A DNA stretch of 64,000 nt from CAVVKW01 sp963749035 (GTDB lineage Bacteria > Verrucomicrobiota > Verrucomicrobiia > Chthoniobacterales > JAATET01): NCBI GenBank assembly GCA_963749035.1, contig CAVVKW010000005.1:248001-312000 (forward strand), given 5' to 3'. The position numbers and the translations under genes were made by a program. Positions 8,975 through 18,792 of the stretch are shown in pieces. Each line of letters opens with the position of its first letter. Within the stretch, counting starts at the first letter, position 1. The notes beneath the pieces are model-generated. The model worked only from the letters and a program-made list of their open reading frames with translations. It was not told the origin of the DNA and did no database searches.

Positions 8975-9646
8975 ATCACGAAGTTGTAGGACGCGGTTTA
9001 AGACGTTGATTAGAAGAAAATTGTGAACGAATGATGTTTCTTATGTTAGCACCGTGCTCGTTTCGCTGCCGCAGTCAAACGAAGCAGCTCGGTGTATTTT
9101 TCAGTTCTCCGGCTACACGAAGAGAGCGTGTAGCAATGGATGCATTGTTGGCAGATATGTCGACTCCCCTAACTAGCGGTCTTTGAATACCGTTGGATTC
9201 AATGTCCTACTGCTTCGTGCGAACCAGTTTCTTCGACCTTCCGGCAACGCAGTTGATAGTTGCTACACATACTTCACGTGAAGGCCTGAGCCAACATTCC
9301 TTTCTCAACGCAATACCCGAATCGATAGCAGTCAATGGGTTTGCGCCGAAAAGGATCGTTGGGGATGAGTCGGTTTGGCGCTAGCGCGATTTGCCAACAC
9401 GGTTCTCCGAAGGACATGCTTTTTACTGAAGGCTAGAAAGATATAGTGGGCATTCTTTCAGAGTCCGCTAGAAAAGAGGTGATGATCGACTTCTCCTCGG
9501 CTTCTAAAATGCTGGAGCATACTTGGTGCAGAGGGTGGAGGATGAGACCATTCCTCTGTCATTCTTAACTGCCCAAGTTCACCTTCCACTATAGTTTCTA
9601 TGCTTTTGATTGAATCATCATATCAATTCGAGAGGCATGATTTACA
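8975..9646. other. 672-bp AT-rich stretch without a convincing gene
   Basis: The only open frame (9193-9384, 63 codons) shows no recognisable domain. A perfect 8-bp inverted repeat GCTACACG/CGTGTAGC with a 7-nt loop lies at 9112-9134 and is not followed by a T-run. A 12-bp palindrome CTTCACGTGAAG lies near 9272. It may be the residue of a lost gene or a leader for the methyltransferase operon. Nothing else could be supported. Confidence 0.4.
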
Positions 9647-9652
9647 TTGGTC

Positions 9653-10591
9653 ATGCTAGCAAATTTCGAATGCGTGAGAAAAGTCCTAGCTGCCCCAGGC
9701 GGATCTGAGTTGTCAGGGGGAGTGAACTTTTGCTGGGAAGCTTCCCATGGTCGGGAATACTCAAGTATCGGGGAGAAACCCGTACTGATCGATTTTGCAG
9801 AGAGCGTTATTGATCGGGATTGGTTGTTTCTTACCTCGGCTGGTAGTGCCGTGGCTCGCAGAAAAGGGACTTCGTTGGTGCGACGAGTATTCAACGCTTG
9901 CGGGACGTCCGAGGCTGCCACGCGGCGCAATCTCGACCATTTGCTCGTCGAACTAGATGGGTTGGCTCGGCGCCCGCTTGTGTTGGTCGTCGGCGGAGGA
10001 TCGATTGGGCGCGGAGTCAACGGAATCTACGACGATCGTGAAATTGACGTGGTTGCCTTCGATATTTACGATTCTCCGAACGTGCAGGTCATTGCCGACG
10101 CTCATAAGTTGCCGTTCCGGACCGGAGTCTTTGATGCAGTGATTGTTCAAGCAGTTCTTGAGCACGTTATTGAGCCACTGGTTTGTGTCAAAGAAATTGA
10201 GCGAGTCTTGGCGGCGGACGGTCTCGTCTATGCTGAAACGCCGTTTATGCAGCAGGTTCACGAAGGTCCGTTTGACTTCACTAGATATACTGAAAGCGGA
10301 CATCGGTTTCTGTTTAGGGGTTTTGACCGTCTGAATTCGGGTAGCATAGGAGGGCCTGGGACGCAATTTATTTGGTCCGTTGACTATCTAACGAGATCGC
10401 TTTTCCAGAGCCCGCGCGCAGGAAAGCTCGCAAAGCTAGCTTGCTGCTGGGTCCAGTTGCTTGATCGACTAATTCCTGAATCTTACTGCATCGACGGAGC
10501 GAGCGGCGTATTCTTCCTTGGGCGAAAATCCGATAAGGTGGTCTCTCCAAAGAGCATGGTTTCTCACTACCGGGGAGCTCAAGGGGTCTAG
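9653..10591 (+). CDS. class I SAM-dependent methyltransferase
   Basis: 312 residues from ATG 9653 (a TTG at 9647 is the alternative). The core begins at PLVLVVGGGSIGRGVNG (motif I, about residue 105), followed by an acidic strand end (VDVVAFDIYD-like), DAHKLPFRTGVFDAVIVQAVLEH (split motif II/III with the typical L-E-H) and ERVLAADGLVYAETPFMQQ. The tail GPFDFTRYTESGHRFLF is typical of methyltransferases in polysaccharide clusters. It likely O-methylates a sugar or caps the chain. The stop lies 7 bp before the left end of an IS remnant that separates it from the next glycosyltransferase. Confidence 0.75.
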   Translation: MLANFECVRKVLAAPGGSELSGGVNFCWEASHGREYSSIGEKPVLIDFAESVIDRDWLFLTSAGSAVARRKGTSLVRRVFNACGTSEAATRRNLDHLLVELDGLARRPLVLVVGGGSIGRGVNGIYDDREIDVVAFDIYDSPNVQVIADAHKLPFRTGVFDAVIVQAVLEHVIEPLVCVKEIERVLAADGLVYAETPFMQQVHEGPFDFTRYTESGHRFLFRGFDRLNSGSIGGPGTQFIWSVDYLTRSLFQSPRAGKLAKLACCWVQLLDRLIPESYCIDGASGVFFLGRKSDKVVSPKSMVSHYRGAQGV

Positions 10592-10597
10592 CGCAAT

Positions 10598-11962
10598 GGC
10601 TCTTCGGCGATATGAGTGGGAAAGAGGCGCAGCGGCGCAGTGATTGAGACGGGGAAACCACGTTTCCCCCGAGCCCCCTCCTCTCGAGGGAACAGTTGAA
10701 AGGACAGTGGATGGAGGTGTAAAAGCCCACCTGACGGAAGCAAAAGATTTGTTCACGGCGGCGCTGCAACTCGGTGGTGAATGGCGGGTGGTGGAGTGTG
10801 ATTTGCGGCGCGAGGTGGGGCTGCTGAGTTTGAGAATCGACTTTACGCGAGGCAGCAAGTTCATGGCACCCGTAGCAAGCCATCAGTTGGGGCTACCGGT
10901 CCACGACACGGTTAAGCTCAGCTGGCAGCATCTGAATTTTTTCCGGTTTCGCACGGAGTTGGTGGCGCGGGTTCCGCAGCTAAAAACACCCGACGGGCAG
11001 GTCTTGTAGGTCGAGGGGCCGTGGGCGCGACCCGGTAGTGGCTTCACGTTTTTGCTCGAAGCTCTGGCGATGCTTTAGTGCGGGCATATGCCCGTGAGCG
11101 AAGCGGCCACGATTCTGGCCATCGAATACACACGGCTTTGGTGCTTGGTCGAACACCATATCGAGGCGGCCTATGCGCGGAGATCTTGGAAGAATGTCCG
11201 GCGGCTCTTGATTGACGAGACAAGTTCGCGCCGAAGCCACCGCTACGTGACCAACATAATCGATGCCGACAGCCGTCGCCTTCTGTTCATGACCGAAGGG
11301 CGTGACAGCTCCACGGTGGCGGCTTTTATATTTGAAATACGCCGCCACGGCGCTTGTCCCGAGCAAATCGACTCGTCTCCATGGACATAAGCGCGGCCTA
11401 CTTCAAGGGCGCGCGCGAGCATCTGCCGCAAGCCGAAATCGTTTTCGATCGTTTCCAACTCATGATGCTCGCTGGCGTCGCCCTGGATAACGTGCGGCGG
11501 GTCCTGACTCGCGACGGAGCCGATCTCAAAGGTGGCCTTTGGGCTTTGAGCGGCAACCAGTGGACCCGCTCGCCCGATCAGCAACCCCTGAGGGCCACCC
11601 TCTGCAAAGGCTACCCTCGCCTGGGCCGAGCCATGATGCAGTGCGAACTCCTCCAAGACGTCCTGGCCGGACAGAATCCCGAATCATTGGACTGGCGGTG
11701 TGCCCGCGCTATGCGCTGTCGCTTGGAACCCTTCGAGGAACTGGCCGGCACATCCGCCGCCACCGGGATGGCAGCCTCGCTTTCCTGAGAACTCGTGTCA
11801 CCAACGGCCTCATCGAAGCTGTCAACGGCCCGCTTCACCTTGCCAAACGACCGGCCCGCGGCTTCCTTTCATTCAAGAACTTCCGCCTCATCGCCCTCCT
11901 CAAAGCCGGGAGCCTCGATTTTCACCAGCCTCGCGTCTGCCCACTTGAAACAACGAACAACC
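10598..11962 (+). mobile_element. decayed ISL3-family insertion sequence
   Basis: About 1.37 kb, the normal size for ISL3. The left end begins GGCTCTTCGGCGATATGAG (10598 on), a typical ISL3 inverted-repeat start. The sequence 11936-11962 is an imperfect reverse complement of the first 27 bp (about 16 of 27 match, including CCCACT and CGAA.A.CC). The 8 bases flanking each side are AGCGCAAT and AGCGTGAA, sharing 5 of 8, a possible worn 8-bp target duplication. The element lies exactly between the methyltransferase stop and the GTG of the next glycosyltransferase. It encodes only a broken transposase. Confidence 0.75.
10710..11962 (+). pseudogene. ISL3-family transposase, frameshifted and interrupted
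   Basis: Homology runs through three frames. The N-terminal part (10710-11006) contains LTEAKDLFTAALQLGGEWRV and LSWQHLNFFRFRTELVARVP, the ISL3 N-terminal region, but the expected zinc-ligand cysteines are not there. A TAG at 11007-11009 ends it. The DDE-type middle (LLIDETSSRRSHRYVTNIID at about 11205, then MDISAAYFKGAREHLPQAEI at 11381) needs a frameshift near 11350-11390. The C-terminal signature TNGLIEAVNGPLHLAKRPAR (about 11800-11860) needs a second shift near 11700. At least one stop and two frameshifts make it non-functional. Confidence 0.82.
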
Positions 11963-11965
11963 AGC

Positions 11966-13192
11966 GTGAACGATTCTGATGGAGCGTCGAAAGCGGAAGA
12001 CGAACGCCTTAGTGTAGTAATGCTGACCGGTCAGTTCATCCCAGAAGTTTTTGGAGGCGCGGAGCAGCAATGTGCTCGGCTTTGCAGCGCATTAGCTGGT
12101 CGAGGCGTTGAGATAACTGTACTGACGAGCCGCAACTCCCTGGCATTTCCCAAAGAAAAGCAAGATGGCGGATTCGAGGTCATCCGGTTTTTTACAATTT
12201 GGAACCCGCAGATTATGGGGAAGTATATTCTTGCTAGCCTAATTTGGTTTACGCAGGTGTTTATATGGTTCCTTCGAAACCATGATAAGGTCGATGTCGT
12301 CCATGCTCACCAATATAAGTTTCCGGCGTATGTGGGTGCTGTCATATGTAGACTATACGACCTTCCTCTAGTGGTTAAACCAGGCAATGCAGGCGAGCAT
12401 TCGGATTTCGCAAGCCTGAGCGGCAAAGCATTCATCGGACGTCATTTGTGTCGAGTAGCGCGGCGCCAGGTGACACGCTTTGTGGCGATCAGCCAAGAGA
12501 TTGCCGACGAGATCCTGAAGCGCGGGATTGAACGGGAACGCGTCGTTAAGATTTATAATGGCGTGCAGCAGCCAATTGCCCGTGAAAATTTGCTTCATGT
12601 TCGGGCTGAGTCGCGGAACAAGGTCGCCCCTGACTTAGCGAGTGACGTTCGCGTTATTGCTTTTGTAGGACGACTAGAGCCGGTCAAAAACCTGGACTGC
12701 CTTCTTCGGGCGTTGGCAACTTTGAATCCGAGTGTTTCGGGGGCGCGATGGCAGCTTTGGATGATTGGGACTGGCTCACAAGAAAGTGTGCTGAAGGAAC
12801 TTGCAGTTTCACTTGGCTTATCTGATTGCGTAAGATTTCTCGGATATCAGCCAGAGGTTACTCTATTGTTGCAGGCGAGCGATTTTCTTGTACTTGCGAG
12901 CGTGGCCGAAGGCATGTCAAATGCGTTACTCGAAGCGATGGCGGTTGGGACGATTCCGATCAGTACGCCCGTCAGTGGATCGATTGATTTGATCGTGAAC
13001 AATGAGAGGGGCTTTCTAGCTGATGGGTTTTCGGTTGAGGCAGTCGCCGAGTCCATTGGGCGCGCATTACAACTCTCGAGAATAGAAAGAAACATTGTGA
13101 TGGAGCGGTGTTTCTACCACATCGCGGACGAGTGTGAGATTGGGCACGTTGCCGATCGCTATGTGAGCATTTATCAGAGGATAACAACATGA
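11966..13192 (+). CDS. glycosyltransferase family 4
   Basis: 408 residues from the GTG at 11966, immediately right of the IS remnant; the open frame further upstream (to 11795) is IS DNA and not part of the gene. GT-B domains: the acceptor half has TGQFIPEVFGGAEQQCARLC and VVHAHQYKFPAYVGAV; the donor half has IAFVGRLEPVKNLDCLLRAL and ASVAEGMSNALLEAMAVGT, the EX7E region. Without the IS the start would lie 2 bp after the methyltransferase TAG (TAGCGTG), so the two genes were probably one coupled operon. An ATGA overlap joins it to the GT2 gene downstream. AT-rich. Confidence 0.82.
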   Translation: MNDSDGASKAEDERLSVVMLTGQFIPEVFGGAEQQCARLCSALAGRGVEITVLTSRNSLAFPKEKQDGGFEVIRFFTIWNPQIMGKYILASLIWFTQVFIWFLRNHDKVDVVHAHQYKFPAYVGAVICRLYDLPLVVKPGNAGEHSDFASLSGKAFIGRHLCRVARRQVTRFVAISQEIADEILKRGIERERVVKIYNGVQQPIARENLLHVRAESRNKVAPDLASDVRVIAFVGRLEPVKNLDCLLRALATLNPSVSGARWQLWMIGTGSQESVLKELAVSLGLSDCVRFLGYQPEVTLLLQASDFLVLASVAEGMSNALLEAMAVGTIPISTPVSGSIDLIVNNERGFLADGFSVEAVAESIGRALQLSRIERNIVMERCFYHIADECEIGHVADRYVSIYQRITT

Positions 13193-14148
13193 CAGGTCAA
13201 AAGTTTTCGATACGTGATATCTCAGTGATTATAACGTGCTTTAACGATGGGAATTACGTAAGAGATGCGGTCCGCTGCGTGCTTGAGCAGACCTGTGAGG
13301 ATCGTGTCCTCGAAATTACCGTCGTCGACGACGGATCGGGAGCGGAGACCCGGGCGATTGTTGAGCGGTTGCCGGAACTCGACGAACGAGTGAATGTAAT
13401 TTTTCAGAAAAATTCAGGGGTTTCGGTCGCACGAAACCGAGCTATCGATAAGGCAACTGGGGTCTATGTCGCGTTGCTTGATGCGGATGACGTCTGGACA
13501 CGCGAGAAACTGGAGCGGCAGATGCCGCTGTTTGACGCGAATCCTAGGGTCGGTGTTGCTTACACGGATCTCTTTTTAGTTGAACCTGATAATTTCGACG
13601 AACGTCGCCTCGTCCGATGCATCTCATATCAGCCCAATTCTCCCAAAGCGTTGATCCGCTACTATATTGATGACGGTCCCATCATTCCTTCAGCTACAAT
13701 TTTTCGGCGCGAAGTATTTGACAAGGTAGGAACGTTTAACCCGCTACTTCCCCACGGGGAGGATAACGAGATGTGTCTGCGAACGATGGCACAATTTGAA
13801 GCGGCACATCTCGCGCAGCCGCTGCTCCTGAAGCGGTTTCGGCTGGATTCCCTTGGCGCGGATGTAGAGACGAATCTTCCTTTTAACGAGCGAATTACGG
13901 AAGAGATGGCTGAGAAATATCCCGAACTCCGTGCCCATAGAGGAGCTCGCTCGGCGCGTCGCTTTGCAAAGGTGGGCCAATATCAGTATGGGAATGGCAA
14001 TCGATCGGCGGCTCGCAAAACCTATCGTAAAGTTGTTAGGAAAGATCCGACATTCTGGAAGGGTTATGTCTTGTATTTGCAGAGTTGCCTTCCCCCGGTA
14101 ATGGCGCAGATCGCCGAGACCACACTCAAAAGAATCAGACATCGTTGA
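13189..14148 (+). CDS. glycosyltransferase family 2
   Basis: 319 residues. GT-A fold: ISVIITCFNDGNYVRDAVRC opens the nucleotide-binding domain, VVDDGSGAETRAI gives the first acidic motif and VALLDADDVWTREKLERQ the DxD-type metal/nucleotide motif. GEDNEMCLRTM follows as the catalytic-base (ED) region. The C-terminal 60 residues look TPR-like (RFAKVGQYQYGNGNRSAARK). An inverting transferase adding one sugar is likely. The start overlaps the preceding GT4 by 4 bp, and 5 bp separate it from the next GT4. Confidence 0.85.
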   Translation: MTGQKFSIRDISVIITCFNDGNYVRDAVRCVLEQTCEDRVLEITVVDDGSGAETRAIVERLPELDERVNVIFQKNSGVSVARNRAIDKATGVYVALLDADDVWTREKLERQMPLFDANPRVGVAYTDLFLVEPDNFDERRLVRCISYQPNSPKALIRYYIDDGPIIPSATIFRREVFDKVGTFNPLLPHGEDNEMCLRTMAQFEAAHLAQPLLLKRFRLDSLGADVETNLPFNERITEEMAEKYPELRAHRGARSARRFAKVGQYQYGNGNRSAARKTYRKVVRKDPTFWKGYVLYLQSCLPPVMAQIAETTLKRIRHR

Positions 14149-14153
14149 ACTCC

Positions 14154-15248
14154 ATGAAGATTGCCTTCACGACGCGCCCCATAGAAAAGGGCGTGTCAGG
14201 AAGCGGGATGCACCTTGAGCGGCTGCTATCGGCTTTTGTGCGAATCGCGCCTGATAGTAAAATCACCTTTCTCCGGAACACCGATCGTGAGCACCCGCTC
14301 TACGCTCACGGCGAGGCGGTGACCGTGTCGCGCAATCCCCTCCGGGCGGCGTGGGAGTTGCGTGGCCGCCGTTTCGATATTGTCCACTATTCGCCACTTT
14401 CGGCGTTTTCGCCGCTTCTGGTCTCCGCGTCGGCTCGGTGCGCAACGCTGCACCCAGATGATGAGCTAATTATCCCCGAATGCTATTCGCTCCTTCGACG
14501 TGGACACTCGCGCTATTTGGTAGGGGCTTACGCCCGGAAAATGGACCAGATTTTCACGGTTTCAGAGACGAGCCGCAGATTAATCTCTGAGCAGTACGGA
14601 ATCCCGAAATCGCGGATCGCGATCACTACTAATGCTGTCGACGCCAAGTATCGAGTCCTGCCTGAAGTCGATCTTGGTGACGTTCGCGCACGTTTCGCAG
14701 ACGGCTCTCGCTACCTGTTGCACGTCTCGAATTTTTCCGAACGAAAGAACCCTTGGACTTTGTTGAAAGCCTGGGGCGAGGTCGCCCGGCGATCGCAGGT
14801 AGCCGACCTGCGCTTCGTGATCGTCGGGAACGGTTGGAACTCAAACGAAAAGGTGAGGCGCGTGATCCGCGAGGAAGGACTTGGTGACCGGCTGCGAATC
14901 ACGGGCTTCATTGATGAAATTGATCTTCTAAGACTAATGAATCTGGCTGAGATCTTTGTTTTTCCCTCATTGTCGGAAGGCTTTGGAATGCCAAATCTGG
15001 AAGCAATGGCTTGCGGATGCCCGGTCATCACATCGGATGCGTTCGCAATTCCGGAGATCGTGGGTGAGGCGGCGCTCATTGTCCCCGCTCAAAGTCCGCC
15101 GCAGGAGCTAGCGAACGAGATCATCCGGCTATTAGGAGATGAGCCGTATCGCAATTTGTTGCGGGAGCGCGGTCTTGAACGAGTCAAAGACTTTAGCTGG
15201 GAGAGTAGTGCTCGTGAGCTCAGGCGTATTTATTCGACATTGGGGTGA
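14154..15248 (+). CDS. glycosyltransferase family 4
   Basis: 364 residues from ATG 14154 (MKIAFTTRPIEKGVSGSGMH), 5 bp after the GT2 stop; the longer open frame to 14085 overlaps that gene and is rejected. The donor domain is classic: LLHVSNFSERKNPWTLLKAW, RFVIVGNGWN, LRITGFIDEIDLLRLMNLAE and FPSLSEGFGMPNLEAMACGC (EX7E). It belongs to the WecB-mannosyl/RfaG-like group of retaining transferases. Base composition returns here to the GC-rich mode of the cluster's right part. Confidence 0.87.
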   Translation: MKIAFTTRPIEKGVSGSGMHLERLLSAFVRIAPDSKITFLRNTDREHPLYAHGEAVTVSRNPLRAAWELRGRRFDIVHYSPLSAFSPLLVSASARCATLHPDDELIIPECYSLLRRGHSRYLVGAYARKMDQIFTVSETSRRLISEQYGIPKSRIAITTNAVDAKYRVLPEVDLGDVRARFADGSRYLLHVSNFSERKNPWTLLKAWGEVARRSQVADLRFVIVGNGWNSNEKVRRVIREEGLGDRLRITGFIDEIDLLRLMNLAEIFVFPSLSEGFGMPNLEAMACGCPVITSDAFAIPEIVGEAALIVPAQSPPQELANEIIRLLGDEPYRNLLRERGLERVKDFSWESSARELRRIYSTLG

Positions 15249-15342
15249 TTTGCGGCGGGTCGTGAGGACAACTCGCGGTCACTTCTCTTTGCTTCGCGGC
15301 TCTGGGCAGAAGCGGACGACCAATCCGGCATCTGTGGTAAGG

Positions 15343-17649
15343 ATGGACCGGCGATCTGTAAGCGCGGGAGTCTGGTGCCTACTTGGGGCGGTGCTCTTTG
15401 GTTTCCAGCTCCTTCGAGCGGCGACTCCCGAGCTTGAGATCGAACGGCATCATCCTTCCAACCTATTCAGCGACGATGCTGCGGTGACGTTCCGTGTGCA
15501 GGTCGAAAGCCCCCCGATTTGTGCCTTTACACTCGGTGCGGAGTGGGGGGAGATCGACGGAAGCACGGGCCGGATTGCCTCCCACGTGCCAAGTCTACCC
15601 GGGGCGAAGGCCAGAACTGTCCCAATCTCGTTCGGTAGGCTTGAGCCGGGATATTACACCGCAAGCTTTGACGTTTTGGTTGAATCCGCGGTAATGGCGT
15701 CCGCGGAGGTTCGCTTCGCCGTCTTGGTGCCGTCGGAAAGACGCCTCGAGGAGGTCCTGGCGGGGCGCTACCGGTTCGGCTTGAAGAAGTGGAACCGGGG
15801 ACCGGGAACCGGCATGAACAAGAGGGATTGGAACGAACGTGAAGCTGCTGACGCTTCCGTGCGGCTGGCTCTACCGTGGACTCGTGAGTTGTTCAATCAA
15901 GACGCTCACCTGCCGATCAGCGAACTGGCCGAATCCTATCCGGTCGGGATCGTTCAGAAGATCGAACGCTTCCCGCGGTGGTGCTTTGACGAAGATCGTT
16001 ATGGCGCAGTTGAAGAGTGGGAGGCGCGTCACGGACGGGGCCGATGGGCTCGCGCAACCTTGCCTATGGAGCGACCCTATAAGACCTGGCTCGCAGCGGA
16101 GCTCGCCAACGCTCCACCGGGGCAGAAAATTTTTGAAATCTGGAACGAACCGTGGGGAAAGATGCCCCCGATGGATTTCGCTACGCTCTGCTCATGGGTC
16201 CTGGAAACGGTCCGTCGGGTCGTGCCGGACGCTGTGGTTGGGCCAAATATCGGCAATAATTTAGACCCGTCCTCCCACGACCGGTGGGATGAGCGGTTCA
16301 TCCGTGCGGGCGGCCTCGATGGGATGGATTTTGTTGCGGTCCATCCGTATACGTCCGGAACTCCGGAGCGAAAAGGATTCCGCCAGCGCCTCCGCAATTA
16401 TCGAGATTATTTGCGAGGTGCTCTCGGTCGAGAACTAGAGATTTACGTGACGGAGTTTGGATGGTCCAGTGCCCCGGGATCGGCCGCGAAGCGGGTTGTT
16501 TCGGAGGTGCAGCAAGCGCAACGTACGGTTCGCCAGGCTTTGATGCTTTACGCGGAAGACGTGAGGATCATCATTCCGCACGTTGCGGGTCAAAGCGAAA
16601 GCAATCGGAATGAGCGCGAGGACTGGTTCGGCTTTTTTAGCCTCGACGGGGAACCTAAGCCGGTGGCGGTCGCTTTCGGAACGGCTGCGCGGATGATCGA
16701 CGGGAGCAAGTTCGTCGGCGATCTCTGGTTTGGTTCCGCAGTCGGCGCGATGCTTTTTGACAACGAAGGCGTCTTCACTCTCGCTCTGTGGACCGAAGGG
16801 TCGGCAACGGAACTTTCCCTTGCGGTCGGAAACGACGTTGTGACGACGACCTATTGGATGGGACGATCGGTCGAGCATCACCTCGATGGCGAAGATCTCA
16901 CCGTCAGTCTCTCGGGAGCAGTGACTTATGTCACTGGTGTCACTTCTGAGTTAGCAGACCAAGTGATCTCACCGTCGGAAGCACTTCGTGACGATCGCTG
17001 GCAGGAACGCGGCCAGCCGATCGTCGTGAGGAAAGGGTCCGCACCGGTGATCGATGGTTTGCTTGGCGAATGGGAGAAAAATGAATGGAGAGCAGTCAAC
17101 GAAGTTGGAGGACTCTACGCGGGGGAAGACGTCCGGGTGGCGCTACGGTGGTCCGGTGCCGGTCTTCACGGAGCGATCCGGATTGTCGACGAACAAGTCA
17201 CACCACCGGCTCCAGGAGAGGGTCGGCATCATTCGGGAGACCGCGTTTTGATCGGCCTCAGTGGCCGTCCTAGCCGTCAAGTGAGTGGCGCTGGATTTGC
17301 CGAGATAACCTTGGCGATAAACGCCGGCCTCCCGGTAGACGCTGATCGAAGCGCGATCAAAGGCCCCAATTGGAAGCCGGCCACAATCAGTCCGCTGGGT
17401 ATATCTAGCAGCACGTGCGAGGTCCCGGAGGGATGGATCGCCGAATTTTCAATCAGCCCAAAGGTAATTGGTCTCGATGAATTCACTTCCGAAGACGATT
17501 TGACGTTTAATCTTCGGACCATCGACCAGGACGGAGCGGGAACTCAATCAAGACCAATTGGCGAGTTGGCACCGCGTGCGCCAAATGTCTGGCCCCGCCT
17601 CGATCTCGATGATTCGGCGGGACATTCGCCCAAAGGCCGGGCGAAGTGA
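15343..17649 (+). CDS. secreted glycoside hydrolase (GH39/PslG-like) with C-terminal CBM9-like domain
   Basis: 768 residues from ATG 15343; the frame is open back to 15139 but that part overlaps the GT4. The N-terminus MDRRSVSAGVWCLLGAVLFG is a signal peptide/anchor. After a beta-sandwich-like region, a (beta/alpha)8 domain carries the acid/base KIFEIWNEPWG (about residue 266) and the nucleophile LEIYVTEFGWSSAPG (about 369), the clan GH-A pair. The last about 180 residues (APVIDGLLGEWEKNEW, VRVALRWSGAGLHGAIRIVD, HHSGDRVLIGL) resemble CBM9/DOMON-like carbohydrate-binding modules. In a polysaccharide cluster it most likely trims, releases or proofreads the polymer in the periplasm, as PslG does for Psl; the substrate is unknown. 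Confidence 0.78.
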   Translation: MDRRSVSAGVWCLLGAVLFGFQLLRAATPELEIERHHPSNLFSDDAAVTFRVQVESPPICAFTLGAEWGEIDGSTGRIASHVPSLPGAKARTVPISFGRLEPGYYTASFDVLVESAVMASAEVRFAVLVPSERRLEEVLAGRYRFGLKKWNRGPGTGMNKRDWNEREAADASVRLALPWTRELFNQDAHLPISELAESYPVGIVQKIERFPRWCFDEDRYGAVEEWEARHGRGRWARATLPMERPYKTWLAAELANAPPGQKIFEIWNEPWGKMPPMDFATLCSWVLETVRRVVPDAVVGPNIGNNLDPSSHDRWDERFIRAGGLDGMDFVAVHPYTSGTPERKGFRQRLRNYRDYLRGALGRELEIYVTEFGWSSAPGSAAKRVVSEVQQAQRTVRQALMLYAEDVRIIIPHVAGQSESNRNEREDWFGFFSLDGEPKPVAVAFGTAARMIDGSKFVGDLWFGSAVGAMLFDNEGVFTLALWTEGSATELSLAVGNDVVTTTYWMGRSVEHHLDGEDLTVSLSGAVTYVTGVTSELADQVISPSEALRDDRWQERGQPIVVRKGSAPVIDGLLGEWEKNEWRAVNEVGGLYAGEDVRVALRWSGAGLHGAIRIVDEQVTPPAPGEGRHHSGDRVLIGLSGRPSRQVSGAGFAEITLAINAGLPVDADRSAIKGPNWKPATISPLGISSSTCEVPEGWIAEFSISPKVIGLDEFTSEDDLTFNLRTIDQDGAGTQSRPIGELAPRAPNVWPRLDLDDSAGHSPKGRAK

Positions 17650-17673
17650 TTGCTCTCGCCACCAAATTCTGTC

Positions 17674-18792
17674 ATGCCCAAGCTACTTTCTTTTTCCAAC
17701 ACGGCCTGGTATCTCCACAACTACCGAGTGCCGGTGGATCGCCTGCTTCGTGCGCGGGGATGGGAGATTGTGATGGCTTCTCCGGATGGTAAATTCCGGG
17801 ATCAGATCCGGGCAGCGGGGTTTCGCTGGCACGAGGTGCCAATGTCGCGATCGGGTGTCAATCCGTTGGAGGATCTGCAGACGGCGAAGTGTTTGGCGGA
17901 ATTGATCCGGTCTGAGCGACCAGATGTTCTCCATGCGTTTACGATGAAGGGCAACATCAATGGCTCGCTGGCGGCGCGACTGGCGGGATTGCCGGCCATC
18001 GTGAACTCCATTGCAGGGTTAGGATTCGTTTTCTCGAGCGACCGGGCTCTCGCTCGGGTGCTACGGGGGCCGGCGCGGGTCGCTTACCGGGCCGCGCTGG
18101 CGCGAGGTCAAGTGATCTTCCAAAACGGGGAAGATTTAGAAGCTTTCGCGGCTCAGGGGATGGCGAGTCGCGATCAGTCGACCTTGATTCGAAGTTCTGG
18201 CGTGGATGTGGGAGCCTTCCGTCCGACGCCCGAGCCGGCTGGTCGCGTGCGGGTTCTCTATGCCGCGCGGCTTCTTTGGACCAAGGGGATCGGGGAATTG
18301 GTCGAAGCCGCTCGTTTGCTTCGAGCCCGAGGCGTTGATTTTGAGCTCTTGATCGCGGGCGATCCGGATATTGGGAATCCGGCGACAGTCAGCTCAGGAG
18401 ACTTGGATAACTGGGAGGCGGAGGGCGTGATCGAGCGTCTCGGATTTTGTTCTGACATGGCTTCGCTGATGCAAACGTGTCACGTGGTATGTTTTCCTTC
18501 GAAGCACAAGGAGGGTACGCCCCGTTTCTTGATTGAGGCGGCGGCGTGCGGGTTGCCGATCGTCACGACACGAAATCGCGGTTGCACTGAGGTTGTCGAG
18601 CACGAGGTCAACGGGTTGCTCGTCGGCGTGGGAAGTGTCCCCGAGTTGGCAGCTGCGCTGGAAAGACTGATCGGAAACGCGGAGTTGCGCAGCGAATATG
18701 GTCAGCGTGGTCGCGAGATCGCGGTGCGGGATTTTTCGGTTATGCAGGTGGCGGACCGAACTGAAGCCGTTTACCGTCGCCTATTGGCATGA
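17674..18792 (+). CDS. glycosyltransferase family 4
   Basis: 372 residues from ATG 17674 (MPKLLSFSNTAWYLHNYRVP); a TTG at 17650 is a less likely start. Acceptor half: HAFTMKGNINGSLAARLAGL and VNSIAGLGFVFSS, characteristic of the PglA/WfgS-like GT4 subgroup that acts on undecaprenyl-linked sugars. Donor half: RVLYAARLLWTKGIGELVEA and KEGTPRFLIEAAACGLPIVT (EX7E). It follows one glycoside hydrolase gene and overlaps the next one by 4 bp (ATGA), so transferase and hydrolases are made together. Confidence 0.87.
   Translation: MPKLLSFSNTAWYLHNYRVPVDRLLRARGWEIVMASPDGKFRDQIRAAGFRWHEVPMSRSGVNPLEDLQTAKCLAELIRSERPDVLHAFTMKGNINGSLAARLAGLPAIVNSIAGLGFVFSSDRALARVLRGPARVAYRAALARGQVIFQNGEDLEAFAAQGMASRDQSTLIRSSGVDVGAFRPTPEPAGRVRVLYAARLLWTKGIGELVEAARLLRARGVDFELLIAGDPDIGNPATVSSGDLDNWEAEGVIERLGFCSDMASLMQTCHVVCFPSKHKEGTPRFLIEAAACGLPIVTTRNRGCTEVVEHEVNGLLVGVGSVPELAAALERLIGNAELRSEYGQRGREIAVRDFSVMQVADRTEAVYRRLLA

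Noticed and set aside
9193..9384. 63-codon frame in the gene-free stretch
   Set aside because: No recognisable motif, no ribosome-binding site and no coupling to neighbours.
11795..11965. N-terminal extension of the glycosyltransferase frame into the IS
   Set aside because: This DNA encodes the ISL3 transposase C-terminus in another frame and lies inside the IS ends.
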